This document shows, piece by piece, positions 1 through 8,385 of a DNA stretch of 64,000 nt. Source of the DNA: Bacillota bacterium. Its GTDB lineage: Bacteria > Bacillota_A > Clostridia > Christensenellales > Aristaeellaceae. Within the stretch, counting starts at the first letter, position 1; each line of letters begins with the position of its first letter. Under the pieces are notes generated by a model. The model saw only the letters and a list, made by a program, of their open reading frames with translations, searched no databases and was not told the DNA's origin. The translations under genes were made by a program, and so were the position numbers. The DNA is taken from NCBI GenBank assembly GCA_023421735.1, contig JAEZSP010000082.1:1-64000 (forward strand), read 5' to 3'.

Positions 1-147
1 GCTGATTCGTGCTGTTTGCCCTGTTCGTCCCAACAGATCATTCCCCAGAAGTCCCGGCCGTACCGATCATCGCGCCACCGACGTTCGCAGACCTTTCTAA
101 GCTTAAGTTGATGACATTGATCTCTACAGAGAAGGAGGCGATGCCTC
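1..147. other. Left-edge stretch without a recognised gene
   Basis: None of the three forward frames gives a recognisable C-terminus of an ABC subunit, although an upstream operon member is expected because the next gene starts mid-operon in style. The only clear signal is the AAGGAGG ribosome binding site at about 131-138, which serves the GTG start at 148. Nothing else is supported. Confidence 0.4.
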
Positions 148-1140
148 GTGACGCGCGAAGCGCTCGTCGAGGTTCGAAACCTCAAGAAATATTTCCCGGT
201 CAGCCGTGGCATCCTCGGTCATCACATCACGGGTACCGTGAAGGCGGTCGATGACGTATCGTTTTCCATATACCGCGGCGAAACGCTGGGCTTCATCGGC
301 GAATCCGGCTGCGGAAAGAGCACGCTCGCGCGGGTACTTGCAGGACTCACCGCCGCCACAAAGGGCAGCGTTCTGTTTGGCGGCACGCAGATCGATCCCC
401 GCAAAATGGGCGAGAATCGCCAATCGATCCAAATGGTCTTTCAGGACCCCTATTCCTCCATCGATCCGCGCATGTCGATCCGCCGCACGATCGAGGAGCC
501 TTTGCGCGTGCACGCGCACCTGTCGCGTGCCCAAAAGCGGGAAATCGTGGTGCCGCTGATTGAAAAGCTTGGCCTGAGCGAGGCCGATTTGGGCAAATTC
601 CCCCATGAGTTTTCGGGCGGACAGCGCCAGCGCGTCGGCATTGCGCGCGCGTTCATCCTCAATCCCGCATTCGTCATCTGCGACGAACCCGTCTCCGCGT
701 TGGACGTGTCGATTCAGGCGCAGATCCTGAACCTATTCAAACAAATGCAGCGGGAAATGGGCACAACGTATCTGTTCATTTCCCACGATATGTCGGTCAT
801 CAAGCATGTGTCCGATCGCATTGCCGTGATGTATCTGGGACACCTGATGGAGATGGCGGACAAGCGCACGCTGTTTGCGCATACGATGCACCCCTATTCC
901 GCCGCACTCATGAGCGCGATCCCCGTTCCAAATCCGGAATATCGCCGCGACCGCGTGCTTTTGGCGGGCGATTTGCCCAGCCCGCTCGATCCGCCGCCGG
1001 GCTGTCCGTTTCAGACGCGGTGCCCGCAGGTGATGCGTATTTGCCGCGTGCAGCCGTCAGCGTTTCACGAGACGGAACCGGGGCATTTTGTGGCCTGCCA
1101 CCTCTTTGACGGAATCGGGAAAGGGGGCGCCTCATGCTGA
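148..1140 (+). CDS. Oligopeptide/dipeptide-type ABC importer ATP-binding protein (OppF/DppF-like)
   Basis: Cytoplasmic ATPase of an Opp/Dpp-family importer, 330 residues, the usual length. It has Walker A GESGCGKST, signature FSGGQRQR, Walker B VICDEPVSALD and the switch histidine in SHD. The C-terminal oligopeptide-transporter extension carries the family cysteine pattern (GCPF, RCP, then ICR). A GTG start at 148 is chosen because AAGGAGG lies about ten bases upstream; the ATG at 140 is out of frame. The stop overlaps the next permease start, so the genes are translationally coupled. The partner ATPase and the solute-binding protein are presumably left of the window, so the substrate cannot be read here. 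The terminal glycerophosphodiesterase gene hints at glycerophosphodiesters or an unrelated peptide/sugar ligand. Confidence 0.9.
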   Translation: MTREALVEVRNLKKYFPVSRGILGHHITGTVKAVDDVSFSIYRGETLGFIGESGCGKSTLARVLAGLTAATKGSVLFGGTQIDPRKMGENRQSIQMVFQDPYSSIDPRMSIRRTIEEPLRVHAHLSRAQKREIVVPLIEKLGLSEADLGKFPHEFSGGQRQRVGIARAFILNPAFVICDEPVSALDVSIQAQILNLFKQMQREMGTTYLFISHDMSVIKHVSDRIAVMYLGHLMEMADKRTLFAHTMHPYSAALMSAIPVPNPEYRRDRVLLAGDLPSPLDPPPGCPFQTRCPQVMRICRVQPSAFHETEPGHFVACHLFDGIGKGGASC

Positions 1141-2054
1141 AATTCTTCCTCATACGCCTGCTCAAGGCGCTGCTCACCATCTGGTTCATTCTCTCGTTGG
1201 TCTTTGTCTTCACGCGCATAACGGGCGACCCGACGAACTGGCTTTTGCCGGACGACGCGAGCGAGCAGCAGCGGGAAGAGCTGCGCGAGAGCCTCGGCCT
1301 CAATAAACCGCTGTACGAGCAGTACGTCAATACAATCACGAGCCTGGTTACGGGAGACGCGGGCAAGAGCTATAGCTATCTGCGTCCCGTGAGCGATTTG
1401 TTCGCAGAGCGCGTAGGATTCACGCTTCGACTCGGGTTCGCTTCGTTTTTCATCTCGGCCATACTCGGCGTCACGCTCGGCATCATCGCGGCGGTTTACC
1501 GAAACTCCTTTTTTGACCGGCTCACGATGGGCATCTCCATTGCGGGGTCCACGCTGCCGAACTTTGTGCTGAGCATCCTTCTGGTCTTTCTGTTTTCCCT
1601 CAAACTGCGCATGCTCCCCAGCGCGGGAACAGGGACGATCTACAATTACATCATGCCCGTGATCGCCATGAGCGTGGGTCCGACGGCAAGCATCGCGCGC
1701 CTGACGCGTTCATCGCTGTTGGATGTGCTGCGGCAGGATTATCTCGATCTCGCGCGCGCAAAGGGCGTCAGAACCCCCATCGTACTCATCAAACATGCGC
1801 TGCGCAACGCGTTGATCCCGGTTGTGACGATCATCGGTTTGCAGCTGGGTTCCATCATCAGCGGTTCGGTCGTCGTGGAAACGGTGTTCAGCTGGCCCGG
1901 TATCGGCACGCTCATCATTACGGCTGCGCGGACGCGCGATTATCCGGTCATCATCTACGGGGTCATGTGGATCGCCGCCGCGGTTACGCTTATGAACATG
2001 CTGGTGGATTTGAGTTATTCCTTCCTCGATCCCCGCATCCGCGACAACGCTTAG
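1134..2054 (+). CDS. ABC importer permease, OppB/DppB-like
   Basis: Integral membrane permease of the same importer, 306 residues. An N-terminal hydrophobic helix (about 7-28) is followed by an extracytoplasmic segment and five further helices from about residue 95. The cytoplasmic EAA-type coupling loop is visible as the stretch around DLARAKGV near residue 205, followed by HALRNALIPV. The ATG at 1134 lies inside the end of the ATPase gene (7-base overlap), indicating coupled translation. Family membership is clear; ligand specificity is not readable from a permease. Confidence 0.92.
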   Translation: MLKFFLIRLLKALLTIWFILSLVFVFTRITGDPTNWLLPDDASEQQREELRESLGLNKPLYEQYVNTITSLVTGDAGKSYSYLRPVSDLFAERVGFTLRLGFASFFISAILGVTLGIIAAVYRNSFFDRLTMGISIAGSTLPNFVLSILLVFLFSLKLRMLPSAGTGTIYNYIMPVIAMSVGPTASIARLTRSSLLDVLRQDYLDLARAKGVRTPIVLIKHALRNALIPVVTIIGLQLGSIISGSVVVETVFSWPGIGTLIITAARTRDYPVIIYGVMWIAAAVTLMNMLVDLSYSFLDPRIRDNA

Positions 2055-2064
2055 GAGAGAGCCG

Positions 2065-2913
2065 ATGAAAAGCAAAAAAAGACGCGGCATTTCGCCGCTT
2101 ATCCTGTTTCTGATGATTACGTTTCTCGCCATCTTCGTCTTTTCGATGCTGGCGCACGTGCTGTTCCCCATTGACCTGGGCGAAACCCACCTGCTCGCGC
2201 GCCTCAAAGCGCCGCAGTTCATCGACGGATCATCGGGCTATCTGCTCGGGACGGACAGTCTCGGGCGCGATTTTGCCGTAAGGCTCGTCTATGCGACGCA
2301 GAACTCGCTTCTCATCAGTACGGCGGGCATGATCATCGCCATGGCAATCGGACTTGCCCTCGGCGTACTCAGCGGGCTGTACGGCGGCTGGCTCGACCAT
2401 GCGATCATGTTTCTCGTTGACGCGCGCATGTCGATTCCCTTCATCATCATCGCGATCGTGTGCGCCTCCGTCTTCGGGTCAGATAAGATAACGATGGCGC
2501 TCATCATGGGATTGACCGGCTGGTCGACGTTCACGCGGCTGATCCGCGGGCAGATTTTACAGCTCAAAAAGGCGGATTTCATCGAATGCAGCCGCTCTAT
2601 CGGCGCGTCGCGGCTGCGCATTCTCTTCGAGCATATTCTGATCAACATCTCCTCGCCGCTCATTGTGGATGCGACCATGCGCCTGAGCTCGTTCATTCTC
2701 CTTGAAAGCTCGCTGAGCTTTCTGGGCCTCGGCATTCAGCCGCCGGACGTGTCCCTGGGCGTGCTCGTGAGCAGCGGGCGCGATTACCTCATTAACAACT
2801 GGTGGCTTGCCATCGCGCCCAGCACGGTCATTGTCGGAATCGTCCTGCAGGTCTCCCTGATCGGCGATTGGCTGCGTGATCGGCTCGACCCCAAGCTCCA
2901 GAACAATGCATAA
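2065..2913 (+). CDS. ABC importer permease, OppC/DppC-like
   Basis: Second permease of the operon, 282 residues, ten bases after the OppB-like gene with ribosome binding site AGGAGAG. It has an N-terminal helix (about 12-33), a periplasmic-side segment with the OppC hallmark LLGTDSLGRD near residue 53, then four to five helices and an EAA loop (ECSRSIGASRLRI, about residue 175). Together with the preceding permease it forms the heterodimeric channel. A GDPD gene follows 17 bases downstream with its own AAGGAG site, so it is probably co-transcribed. Confidence 0.92.
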   Translation: MKSKKRRGISPLILFLMITFLAIFVFSMLAHVLFPIDLGETHLLARLKAPQFIDGSSGYLLGTDSLGRDFAVRLVYATQNSLLISTAGMIIAMAIGLALGVLSGLYGGWLDHAIMFLVDARMSIPFIIIAIVCASVFGSDKITMALIMGLTGWSTFTRLIRGQILQLKKADFIECSRSIGASRLRILFEHILINISSPLIVDATMRLSSFILLESSLSFLGLGIQPPDVSLGVLVSSGRDYLINNWWLAIAPSTVIVGIVLQVSLIGDWLRDRLDPKLQNNA

Positions 2914-2930
2914 AAAAAGGAGAATCAACG

Positions 2931-3632
2931 ATGATCATCATCGCACATCGCGCGGGAACGGACCGATACCCCGAACAGTCCATGGCATCCATCCGTCACT
3001 CCCTCGCCCTTGGCGCGGATTATGCCGAAGTGGACGTTCGTTTCACGAAGGACGAGGTTCCGGTCGTGTGCCATGATCCGAATACGCAGCGCGTATTCGG
3101 GTTGGATTCCGAGGTTGAGCGCCTGACTGCCGAGGCGTTCCTTGCACTCCGGCATGTGGCCGACCCGGACATGGGAACCTATACGCTTGAGCAGCTGTTT
3201 CAGGCGGGTCTTGCGCCGCTATTGCTCCATTACAAAAAGTACGTCCCGACCCAACTCGACACGGTGCTCCGGCAAATTCAACAATTTGGATTAACGCATA
3301 AAGTCATTCTCGGCATGCAGACAGCGGCATCCATTCGGCAGATTAAGGATTTTGATCCGGACATCCGCGTATTGGCATTCATGCCGACAATCGATGACCT
3401 GGATGCGTTCCTCGCGCGCCCGTTTGACATCATACGCCTGTGGGAAAGCTGGGTCACACAGGAGCGCGTCGACCGAATCAAAAAAGCGGGCAGGCAGTGT
3501 TGGATCATGGCGCGCGCGCAAGAGACGGGCTATACGAATCTTTCAAATCTTCGCATCTGGACAGAAATGGGCGCGGACGGCGTTTTGCTCAATGAAATAG
3601 AACCGCTTTCCGACTGGATGAATGCAATGTAG
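2931..3632 (+). CDS. Glycerophosphodiester phosphodiesterase (GDPD family)
   Basis: Cytosolic hydrolase (no signal peptide), 233 residues, expected to cleave glycerophosphodiesters to sn-glycerol-3-phosphate and an alcohol. The catalytic signature is intact: His6-Arg7 in AHRAG, Glu15 in PEQS, Glu33 and Asp35 in EVDV, and His48 in CHDP. It is the last gene of the Opp/Dpp-type operon, so the importer may deliver glycerophosphodiesters or phospholipid head-group fragments; that link is inference from gene order. Family assignment is secure; the exact substrate is unknown, and some bacterial GDPDs act on wall teichoic acid or other diesters. Confidence 0.9.
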   Translation: MIIIAHRAGTDRYPEQSMASIRHSLALGADYAEVDVRFTKDEVPVVCHDPNTQRVFGLDSEVERLTAEAFLALRHVADPDMGTYTLEQLFQAGLAPLLLHYKKYVPTQLDTVLRQIQQFGLTHKVILGMQTAASIRQIKDFDPDIRVLAFMPTIDDLDAFLARPFDIIRLWESWVTQERVDRIKKAGRQCWIMARAQETGYTNLSNLRIWTEMGADGVLLNEIEPLSDWMNAM

Positions 3633-3654
3633 GAAACGATGGCCGGCCTCTGTG

Positions 3655-3745
3655 CTTGACGTGGGTGAAAAGACCATCCCCTGCTGCGCCCGCCCGCCTT
3701 CATGCCTGGAACACGCGCGTTGTTATGAAGGAACATCCGTACGGA
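3655..3745 (+). repeat. Degenerate copy of dispersed convergent-intergenic repeat
   Basis: Begins CTTGACGTGGGTGAAAAG and aligns by eye, with gaps, to the better copies at 9122 (plus) and about 34055 (minus), sharing a CTGCGCC block and a TGCC-TGGAACA block. It lies between the convergent ends of the GDPD and aldo/keto reductase genes. This is the weakest of the three copies and alignment beyond about 90 bases is not convincing. Confidence 0.4.
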
Positions 3746-3778
3746 GATCATTGTGCAGGTGAACGGGCAGTGTTGCAT

Positions 3779-3807
3779 ACAGCCCCCGGCTGCCAGCCGG
3801 GGGCTGT
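3779..3807. terminator. Perfect 13-bp stem-loop, probable bidirectional terminator
   Basis: ACAGCCCCCGGCT and AGCCGGGGGCTGT form a perfect 13-base-pair stem around a GCC loop, between two convergent genes. Neither side has a long T-tract, so it could work with factor help or as an mRNA 3'-end stabiliser. Confidence 0.65.
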
Positions 3808-3813
3808 GCATAT

Positions 3814-4971
3814 TTACAGGAGCGCTGCGAACTTTTCCATGACGCCGGGAATATCGATGCCCTGCGGGCAGATGCGTGCGCATGCGCCGCACTGAAGACA
3901 AGCGCCGGGTTTTTGCGCCTCGCGCATGGCGTCGAGCGTGAAGTGGAGGATCGGGGATTTTTCGTACTTGTTCTCATTGTACATGGAAATCAGCTTTGGG
4001 ATGTCGAGGTTCTGGGGACACTCCTCCATACAGTAGCCGCAGGCGGTGCAGGGAACCATATCGGTCATTCCCTTCACGACGCTGTCGAGGATTGTCTTTT
4101 CCGGCTCGGACAGCGGATCGAGCGCGGCATAGGTGGCGAGGTTATCCTCGAGCTGCGCAAGCGTGGTCATGCCGCTCAGGGCGACCGCAACATGCGGCAG
4201 GGATTGCAGATAGCGGAATGCCCACGATGCGATGGACCGATCCGGCGCGGCATTCGTCAACAACCGTTCCGCATCCGCGGGCAGTTTTGCAAGCCGCCCG
4301 CCGCGCACGGGTTCCATGGCGATCACGGGCAAACCGTGTTTTGCGATGATTTCAACCTTTTTGCCCGCCTCCTGTAGTGTCCAATCAAGGTAATTGATCT
4401 GAATCTGTACGAATTCAAAGCAATCGAACCGGGTCAGGAATCGGTCGATGGTCTCGGCGCGTCCGTGTGCGGAAAAGCCGAGGTGGTGGATGCGTCCGGC
4501 TTTTTTTTGCGCAAGGAGATACGCCACCATGCCAAGCTCTTCGTTTGTGTAGAGGTCGAAGGAGGTCTCGCACACGTTGTGGAGCAGATAAAAGTCAAAA
4601 AAATCCACCCGGCATTTTTCGAGCTGCTCTTCGAAAATGTCTGCCGCGGATGACGCCCTGTGCCCTGCGAGGTAGCCCTGAAAGCCGAGCTTTCCGTTTT
4701 CATAGTTCATCAAGTGACCGGGCATCTTGGAGGCAAGGTGCCACTTCTCTCGCGGGTAACCCGCGAGCGCGCGGCCGATAAACGTCTCGGATTCACCGTT
4801 GTGATAGCGGTATGCGGTGTCAAAGTAGTTGATGCCGCCTTCGACGGCGCGGTCGATGATTGCACGCGCAGGCTTTTCGTCGATGGGTCCGCGCTCCGCC
4901 GTGGTGGGCAGGCGCATGTTCCCCATGCCGAGCATGGAGAGATTCATTTCGTGAAATGCTCTGTAAATCAT
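3814..4971 (-). CDS. Aldo/keto reductase with C-terminal 2x[4Fe-4S] ferredoxin-like domain
   Basis: NAD(P)H-type oxidoreductase, 385 residues. An N-terminal AKR barrel carries Asp51, Tyr56 (FDTAYRYH), Lys82 (ASKMP) and a His in FYLLHNV, the catalytic tetrad. The C-terminal 80 residues carry CTACGYCMEECP and CLQCGACARICP, two ferredoxin-type cluster motifs typical of the Fe-S AKR subfamily in anaerobes. The start at 4971 is preferred over upstream codons because GGGAGGA precedes it. It lies 13 bases after the MerR gene on the same strand, so the two are likely one transcript from the MerR-type promoter at 5399-5429. The substrate is unknown; reactive aldehydes are a reasonable guess given the regulator. 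Confidence 0.9.
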   Translation of the reverse strand: MIYRAFHEMNLSMLGMGNMRLPTTAERGPIDEKPARAIIDRAVEGGINYFDTAYRYHNGESETFIGRALAGYPREKWHLASKMPGHLMNYENGKLGFQGYLAGHRASSAADIFEEQLEKCRVDFFDFYLLHNVCETSFDLYTNEELGMVAYLLAQKKAGRIHHLGFSAHGRAETIDRFLTRFDCFEFVQIQINYLDWTLQEAGKKVEIIAKHGLPVIAMEPVRGGRLAKLPADAERLLTNAAPDRSIASWAFRYLQSLPHVAVALSGMTTLAQLEDNLATYAALDPLSEPEKTILDSVVKGMTDMVPCTACGYCMEECPQNLDIPKLISMYNENKYEKSPILHFTLDAMREAQKPGACLQCGACARICPQGIDIPGVMEKFAALL

Positions 4972-4984
4972 GTTCTTCCTCCCG

Positions 4985-5371
4985 TTAATCAGGTTCCTGG
5001 TAGAAGTTCTTTTCGAACTTTTGCATTCGTTCCTCGTAACCGTCGAGCTTTTGATCGAGTCTGTTGATTGCTGCCTGCAATTCCGCAATGCGCTTCGCAA
5101 TCTTTTCCCGTTCGGCGATCAGAATTTCCTTGCGCTGCGCGATCGACTGACTCCCTTGCCGGAAGAGCGCGACGTATTCCGACAGCGCCTCGATCGACAC
5201 CCCCGCGCCGCGCATACAGCGGATAAACTCTACCCACCTGAGGTCGCCTGCCGTATAGTCTCTGAGTCCGCTTGCCGTGCGCGTGACCGGAGGAATGAGT
5301 CCCTGCTTTTCGTAATAGCGCAGCGTGTCGGGCGTCAGCCCATACTTGCCCGCCGCCTCTGAGATCGTCAT
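4985..5371 (-). CDS. MerR-family transcriptional regulator
   Basis: 128-residue regulator. The N-terminal winged helix-turn-helix is clear (TISEAAGKYGLTPDTLRYYE, then DLRWVEFIRCMRGAGVSIE), followed by a dimerisation coiled coil rich in Glu/Lys/Arg from about residue 75. There is no cysteine-rich metal site, so it resembles the AdhR/NmlR/CueR-like group that senses aldehydes or stress rather than a heavy-metal sensor. The start at 5371 follows AAAGGGAGG. It heads an operon with the Fe-S aldo/keto reductase and very probably autoregulates through the dyad in its own 19-base-spacer promoter. Confidence 0.9.
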   Translation of the reverse strand: MTISEAAGKYGLTPDTLRYYEKQGLIPPVTRTASGLRDYTAGDLRWVEFIRCMRGAGVSIEALSEYVALFRQGSQSIAQRKEILIAEREKIAKRIAELQAAINRLDQKLDGYEERMQKFEKNFYQEPD

Positions 5372-5398
5372 GTAAGCGCCTCCCTTTCCGTTTTGACC

Positions 5399-5429
5399 AT
5401 CATAGCACATGGAGTGCGCTCCAAGTCAA
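5399..5429 (-). promoter_or_regulatory. MerR-type promoter with 19-base spacer and central dyad
   Basis: Reading the minus strand: TTGACT (5429-5424), a spacer of exactly 19 bases, TATGAT (5404-5399). The spacer contains the dyad TGGAG-N4-CTCCA. An over-long spacer with a central inverted repeat is the hallmark of promoters untwisted by MerR-family activators, and the CTTGGAG/CTCCA arms resemble known AdhR/NmlR-type sites. The predicted transcript starts about 20 bases before the MerR start codon. Confidence 0.85.
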
Positions 5430-5508
5430 GCGATTCTGCATGCCACTCCCTCAAAGACGCTCCGCGACCTGTATTTTTGGCAAACTCTCGGCAGAAATAT
5501 AGAGAATA

Positions 5509-5538
5509 TTGACAAATGACATTGCTTTCTTGTAAAAT
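5509..5538 (+). promoter_or_regulatory. Sigma-A promoter for the zinc-ribbon membrane protein gene
   Basis: TTGACA at 5509-5514, an 18-base spacer, TAAAAT at 5533-5538. It predicts a leader of about 145 bases before the start at 5693. Between 5372 and 5692 I see this promoter, the divergent MerR promoter and the leader, and no gene. Confidence 0.7.
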
Positions 5539-5692
5539 GAAGCATGCGCTTTACGATCCGCTGCTGTTTGTTTCACGAACGGCAACGAAGAATCAAAACA
5601 GCTTTGCGTTCCGCCGCCGCGTTTCGGCAGCGAAGAGCGCGAGGTCTCTTTACATATAGCCATATAACACAATGAGAGAGGGAGGAATCCGC

Positions 5693-8347
5693 ATGAGCGT
5701 TGTGTGCAGATCTTGTGGGGAACGGTTGTCCGATGGTTCGCTTTTTTGCCGAAAATGCGGTGCGAAACAGGCGCCGCGTTCGGATGCGGCGCCCGTATGC
5801 ACCTCGTGTGGTCGAAATCTCCCGACAGGGGCCCTGTTTTGCCGCCATTGCGGTATGCGCGTTTCACCGTCATCATCCAAAGACGGCGCCCCGGAAAGCC
5901 CCACCGCCCGGCAGCAACTCCGTACGCGGCAAACCAGCCGGTCAAATGATGCGGTGCAAAAACGGAATCCGCAGAAGAATGCGGGGCATGCGCATGTGCA
6001 GAGGCCGTCATCTGCTGTAACGCGGCATCGCGCGCGCAAAAAGCGCCACGGTTTGAGAAGGGCCTTCCTTTCACTTCTGGTTTTGGCGGTCGCCTTTTTT
6101 GCGCTGTGGCGGTTCGTCTTGCCGGACGAACTGTGGGACGTGCATCCACGCCAGACGGAGTATCCCGGCGCGGCGAACCTTGCGATGGGCTTGACGGACG
6201 TTTCGATCACAGCTGCGGACTTGGATGTACCGGCACTTTCCGCGACCGTGTCGCCGGAACAGCCGGAAGTGCGGCTCAACGGCACGATGGTCAACTTTGG
6301 CGCGTATAATTTGCCGGGGGAGAAGGCGCTTGCAGTCAAAAAATTGTCTGCCAAAACCGATGCGGAGAATGGATTTTCCATCCAGCCGTATGACTTTGAA
6401 CTGGAGGGCATGTCCGAATTCGTCCTGCCCGTACTGGTGGAGATGGCCTACGAGCCGACGGTCGAAGACGATCTCCTCGAGGCGAATCGCATATTCGTGC
6501 AGCATTACGACGAGGCGGCTGGATGGCGGCTCATTCCCAGCTGGATCGACACGGAAAGCAACACAGTCACCATCCTGACCAATCACTTTTCAACAATCGG
6601 GGTTTTTGAAGATACCCGGTTTCAGGACGCGGAGGGCGTGGTATCGCTGTTCCGCTATCTGGGCGACTATCGCGGTCCGACCACACCCGTGTACACCACG
6701 GGCAATGCCATCGACGCGAATCTTGCCTACATCGACGAGAGCATTTTCCAAACATTTATCGACACACGCACAGTTCCGGTGCGCGATGCGGCCTCGGGCG
6801 TGCTCGACCTGATGAACCACGAAACGTCCGGCACGACGTACGCATTATTTGCGAACTCCCAGGCGGCGTATGACAGCCTCAGTCCTACGCTCGGCAAGGC
6901 GGGCATGCTGTTCGTCTTTTCCAAGATGGCAAACCAGTGGTACAACGGCGTTGCGACCGAGGATATAATACTGGACAATGCCTTCAATCTGGGTGAGATC
7001 GCGCTGAGCGGAACGGGTGCGGCCCTCGCCGCGCCCGAACTCACGCTCGCTGCCGCCGGCGTGTGGGCCGTGGGATTGACATATGACGTGGGGACTGCGG
7101 GATACGAATACATCAGGGACAGCGACGCGCGGTACGTTGCATACCGCGATTTCAGTGAATACGGTCAGATCATCTACCTGCCCGACGAAGGAAAGTGCGT
7201 CTACATCGGGGAGCGAAACGATCCGACCTATGAATTTTACGAGGCCGATTACGCGAGACGCTATGCCATCGATTTGATGGATCAACACGGCTGGGCGCAG
7301 GCCTTCGCAAGCATCCAGAAAAAATTCAAGGATGACCCGCGCAAGATCACTTCTGCGCTCGAGACGTTGCTCGAAAGCTACCTGGATGTGTTCTGGACGA
7401 CCGACGGCAGCCGCATCCTCGCATATTTACAGGAACAACCGGCGGGGATGTTGGGCCTTGGAACTATGGCGGACGATTGGGTATGGCCCACGGAAGGGGA
7501 AATCGAGGGGTACAAGGCCGCATATCGGGTGCGCATGAAGGAGTTTTTACGGCCCATCATGAAGGCGATGTGCCAGAAGGAACTGCTTTCCCTGCGCGAA
7601 CAGACGTTTCAGGCGGTGGTGGAAGCATGGCCGCTTCTCAATACCGAGATTCGATTCGAAGTGCGGGACGCGGCGTTGCCGGACGGAAAATACTTTCCCC
7701 AGTCGCCGCTGTCCGAAATGTACATGGCGTTTTCGCCCCTGAGCGATGCCGCAATCCCCTCGGAATGGGTCTGCGCGGAACGGCATGAACGGTCGGATGT
7801 GGTGTTTACCTGCAATCTGTACGCCTACATCAAGGCGGGCTGTCCGGGTACGATCCATTTTTGGGGCACCCAGGCAGATGAACATCTCATGCGGCCTGTT
7901 CTCATGGCACCGTTTGCGCTCTCCATGCCGACGACGGTCGTTTCGGTCGGCAGCGAAATGGAAATCAGCGGCATCTACACCGGCACGAGCCAGGGGAAAA
8001 TCCTCTCGACCGGCGAGACGAGCACGCTCTATTACCCCGCCGTTCGGATTGAAGAGACGGGCACTGGGCTGACGGTCGGCCCCTGTCTTGAAAATGGCGA
8101 CTATGAGAGCGAGTTGCAGGTACCGTGCGTGTATAATTCCGAAACAGGCGTCTATGAGGGCAGCGTTTATCTCGAAACAGGAAGCCAGTGGACGCAGCTG
8201 ATCTTCGCGGTGGAGATGTCGGTGGAAAACGGCAAGCAACGCGCGCAGGTCGCGTACGTGCAGCATTTCTCGGCCCACGCGAGCAGGTTGCAGGAATACG
8301 ACGTCGCCTGGAACAGTCCGCTGACCGGAAACGCCGTTTCCAGGTAG
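5693..8347 (+). CDS. Double zinc-ribbon, single-pass membrane protein with large extracytoplasmic region (function unknown)
   Basis: 884 residues. The N-terminus has two treble-clef zinc ribbons: CRSCGERL with CRKCG (about 5-24) and CTSCGRNL with CRHCG (about 37-56). A basic linker follows, then one transmembrane helix (about 125-147, SLLVLAVAFFALWRFVLP). The remaining roughly 730 residues are predicted outside the cell and match no family I recognise; they are rich in Asp/Glu and Tyr, and the last 150 residues look like a beta-sandwich. The start at 5693 follows GAGGGAGGA; an ATG at 5672 lacks such a site. The next gene also ends in a zinc ribbon, suggesting a functional pair. The role is unknown; a sensor or anchoring function is only conjecture. 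Confidence 0.8.
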   Translation: MSVVCRSCGERLSDGSLFCRKCGAKQAPRSDAAPVCTSCGRNLPTGALFCRHCGMRVSPSSSKDGAPESPTARQQLRTRQTSRSNDAVQKRNPQKNAGHAHVQRPSSAVTRHRARKKRHGLRRAFLSLLVLAVAFFALWRFVLPDELWDVHPRQTEYPGAANLAMGLTDVSITAADLDVPALSATVSPEQPEVRLNGTMVNFGAYNLPGEKALAVKKLSAKTDAENGFSIQPYDFELEGMSEFVLPVLVEMAYEPTVEDDLLEANRIFVQHYDEAAGWRLIPSWIDTESNTVTILTNHFSTIGVFEDTRFQDAEGVVSLFRYLGDYRGPTTPVYTTGNAIDANLAYIDESIFQTFIDTRTVPVRDAASGVLDLMNHETSGTTYALFANSQAAYDSLSPTLGKAGMLFVFSKMANQWYNGVATEDIILDNAFNLGEIALSGTGAALAAPELTLAAAGVWAVGLTYDVGTAGYEYIRDSDARYVAYRDFSEYGQIIYLPDEGKCVYIGERNDPTYEFYEADYARRYAIDLMDQHGWAQAFASIQKKFKDDPRKITSALETLLESYLDVFWTTDGSRILAYLQEQPAGMLGLGTMADDWVWPTEGEIEGYKAAYRVRMKEFLRPIMKAMCQKELLSLREQTFQAVVEAWPLLNTEIRFEVRDAALPDGKYFPQSPLSEMYMAFSPLSDAAIPSEWVCAERHERSDVVFTCNLYAYIKAGCPGTIHFWGTQADEHLMRPVLMAPFALSMPTTVVSVGSEMEISGIYTGTSQGKILSTGETSTLYYPAVRIEETGTGLTVGPCLENGDYESELQVPCVYNSETGVYEGSVYLETGSQWTQLIFAVEMSVENGKQRAQVAYVQHFSAHASRLQEYDVAWNSPLTGNAVSR

Positions 8348-8385
8348 GCGCGGTAAGGCAGAGGGAAAGGCGAGGAGGATATCAC

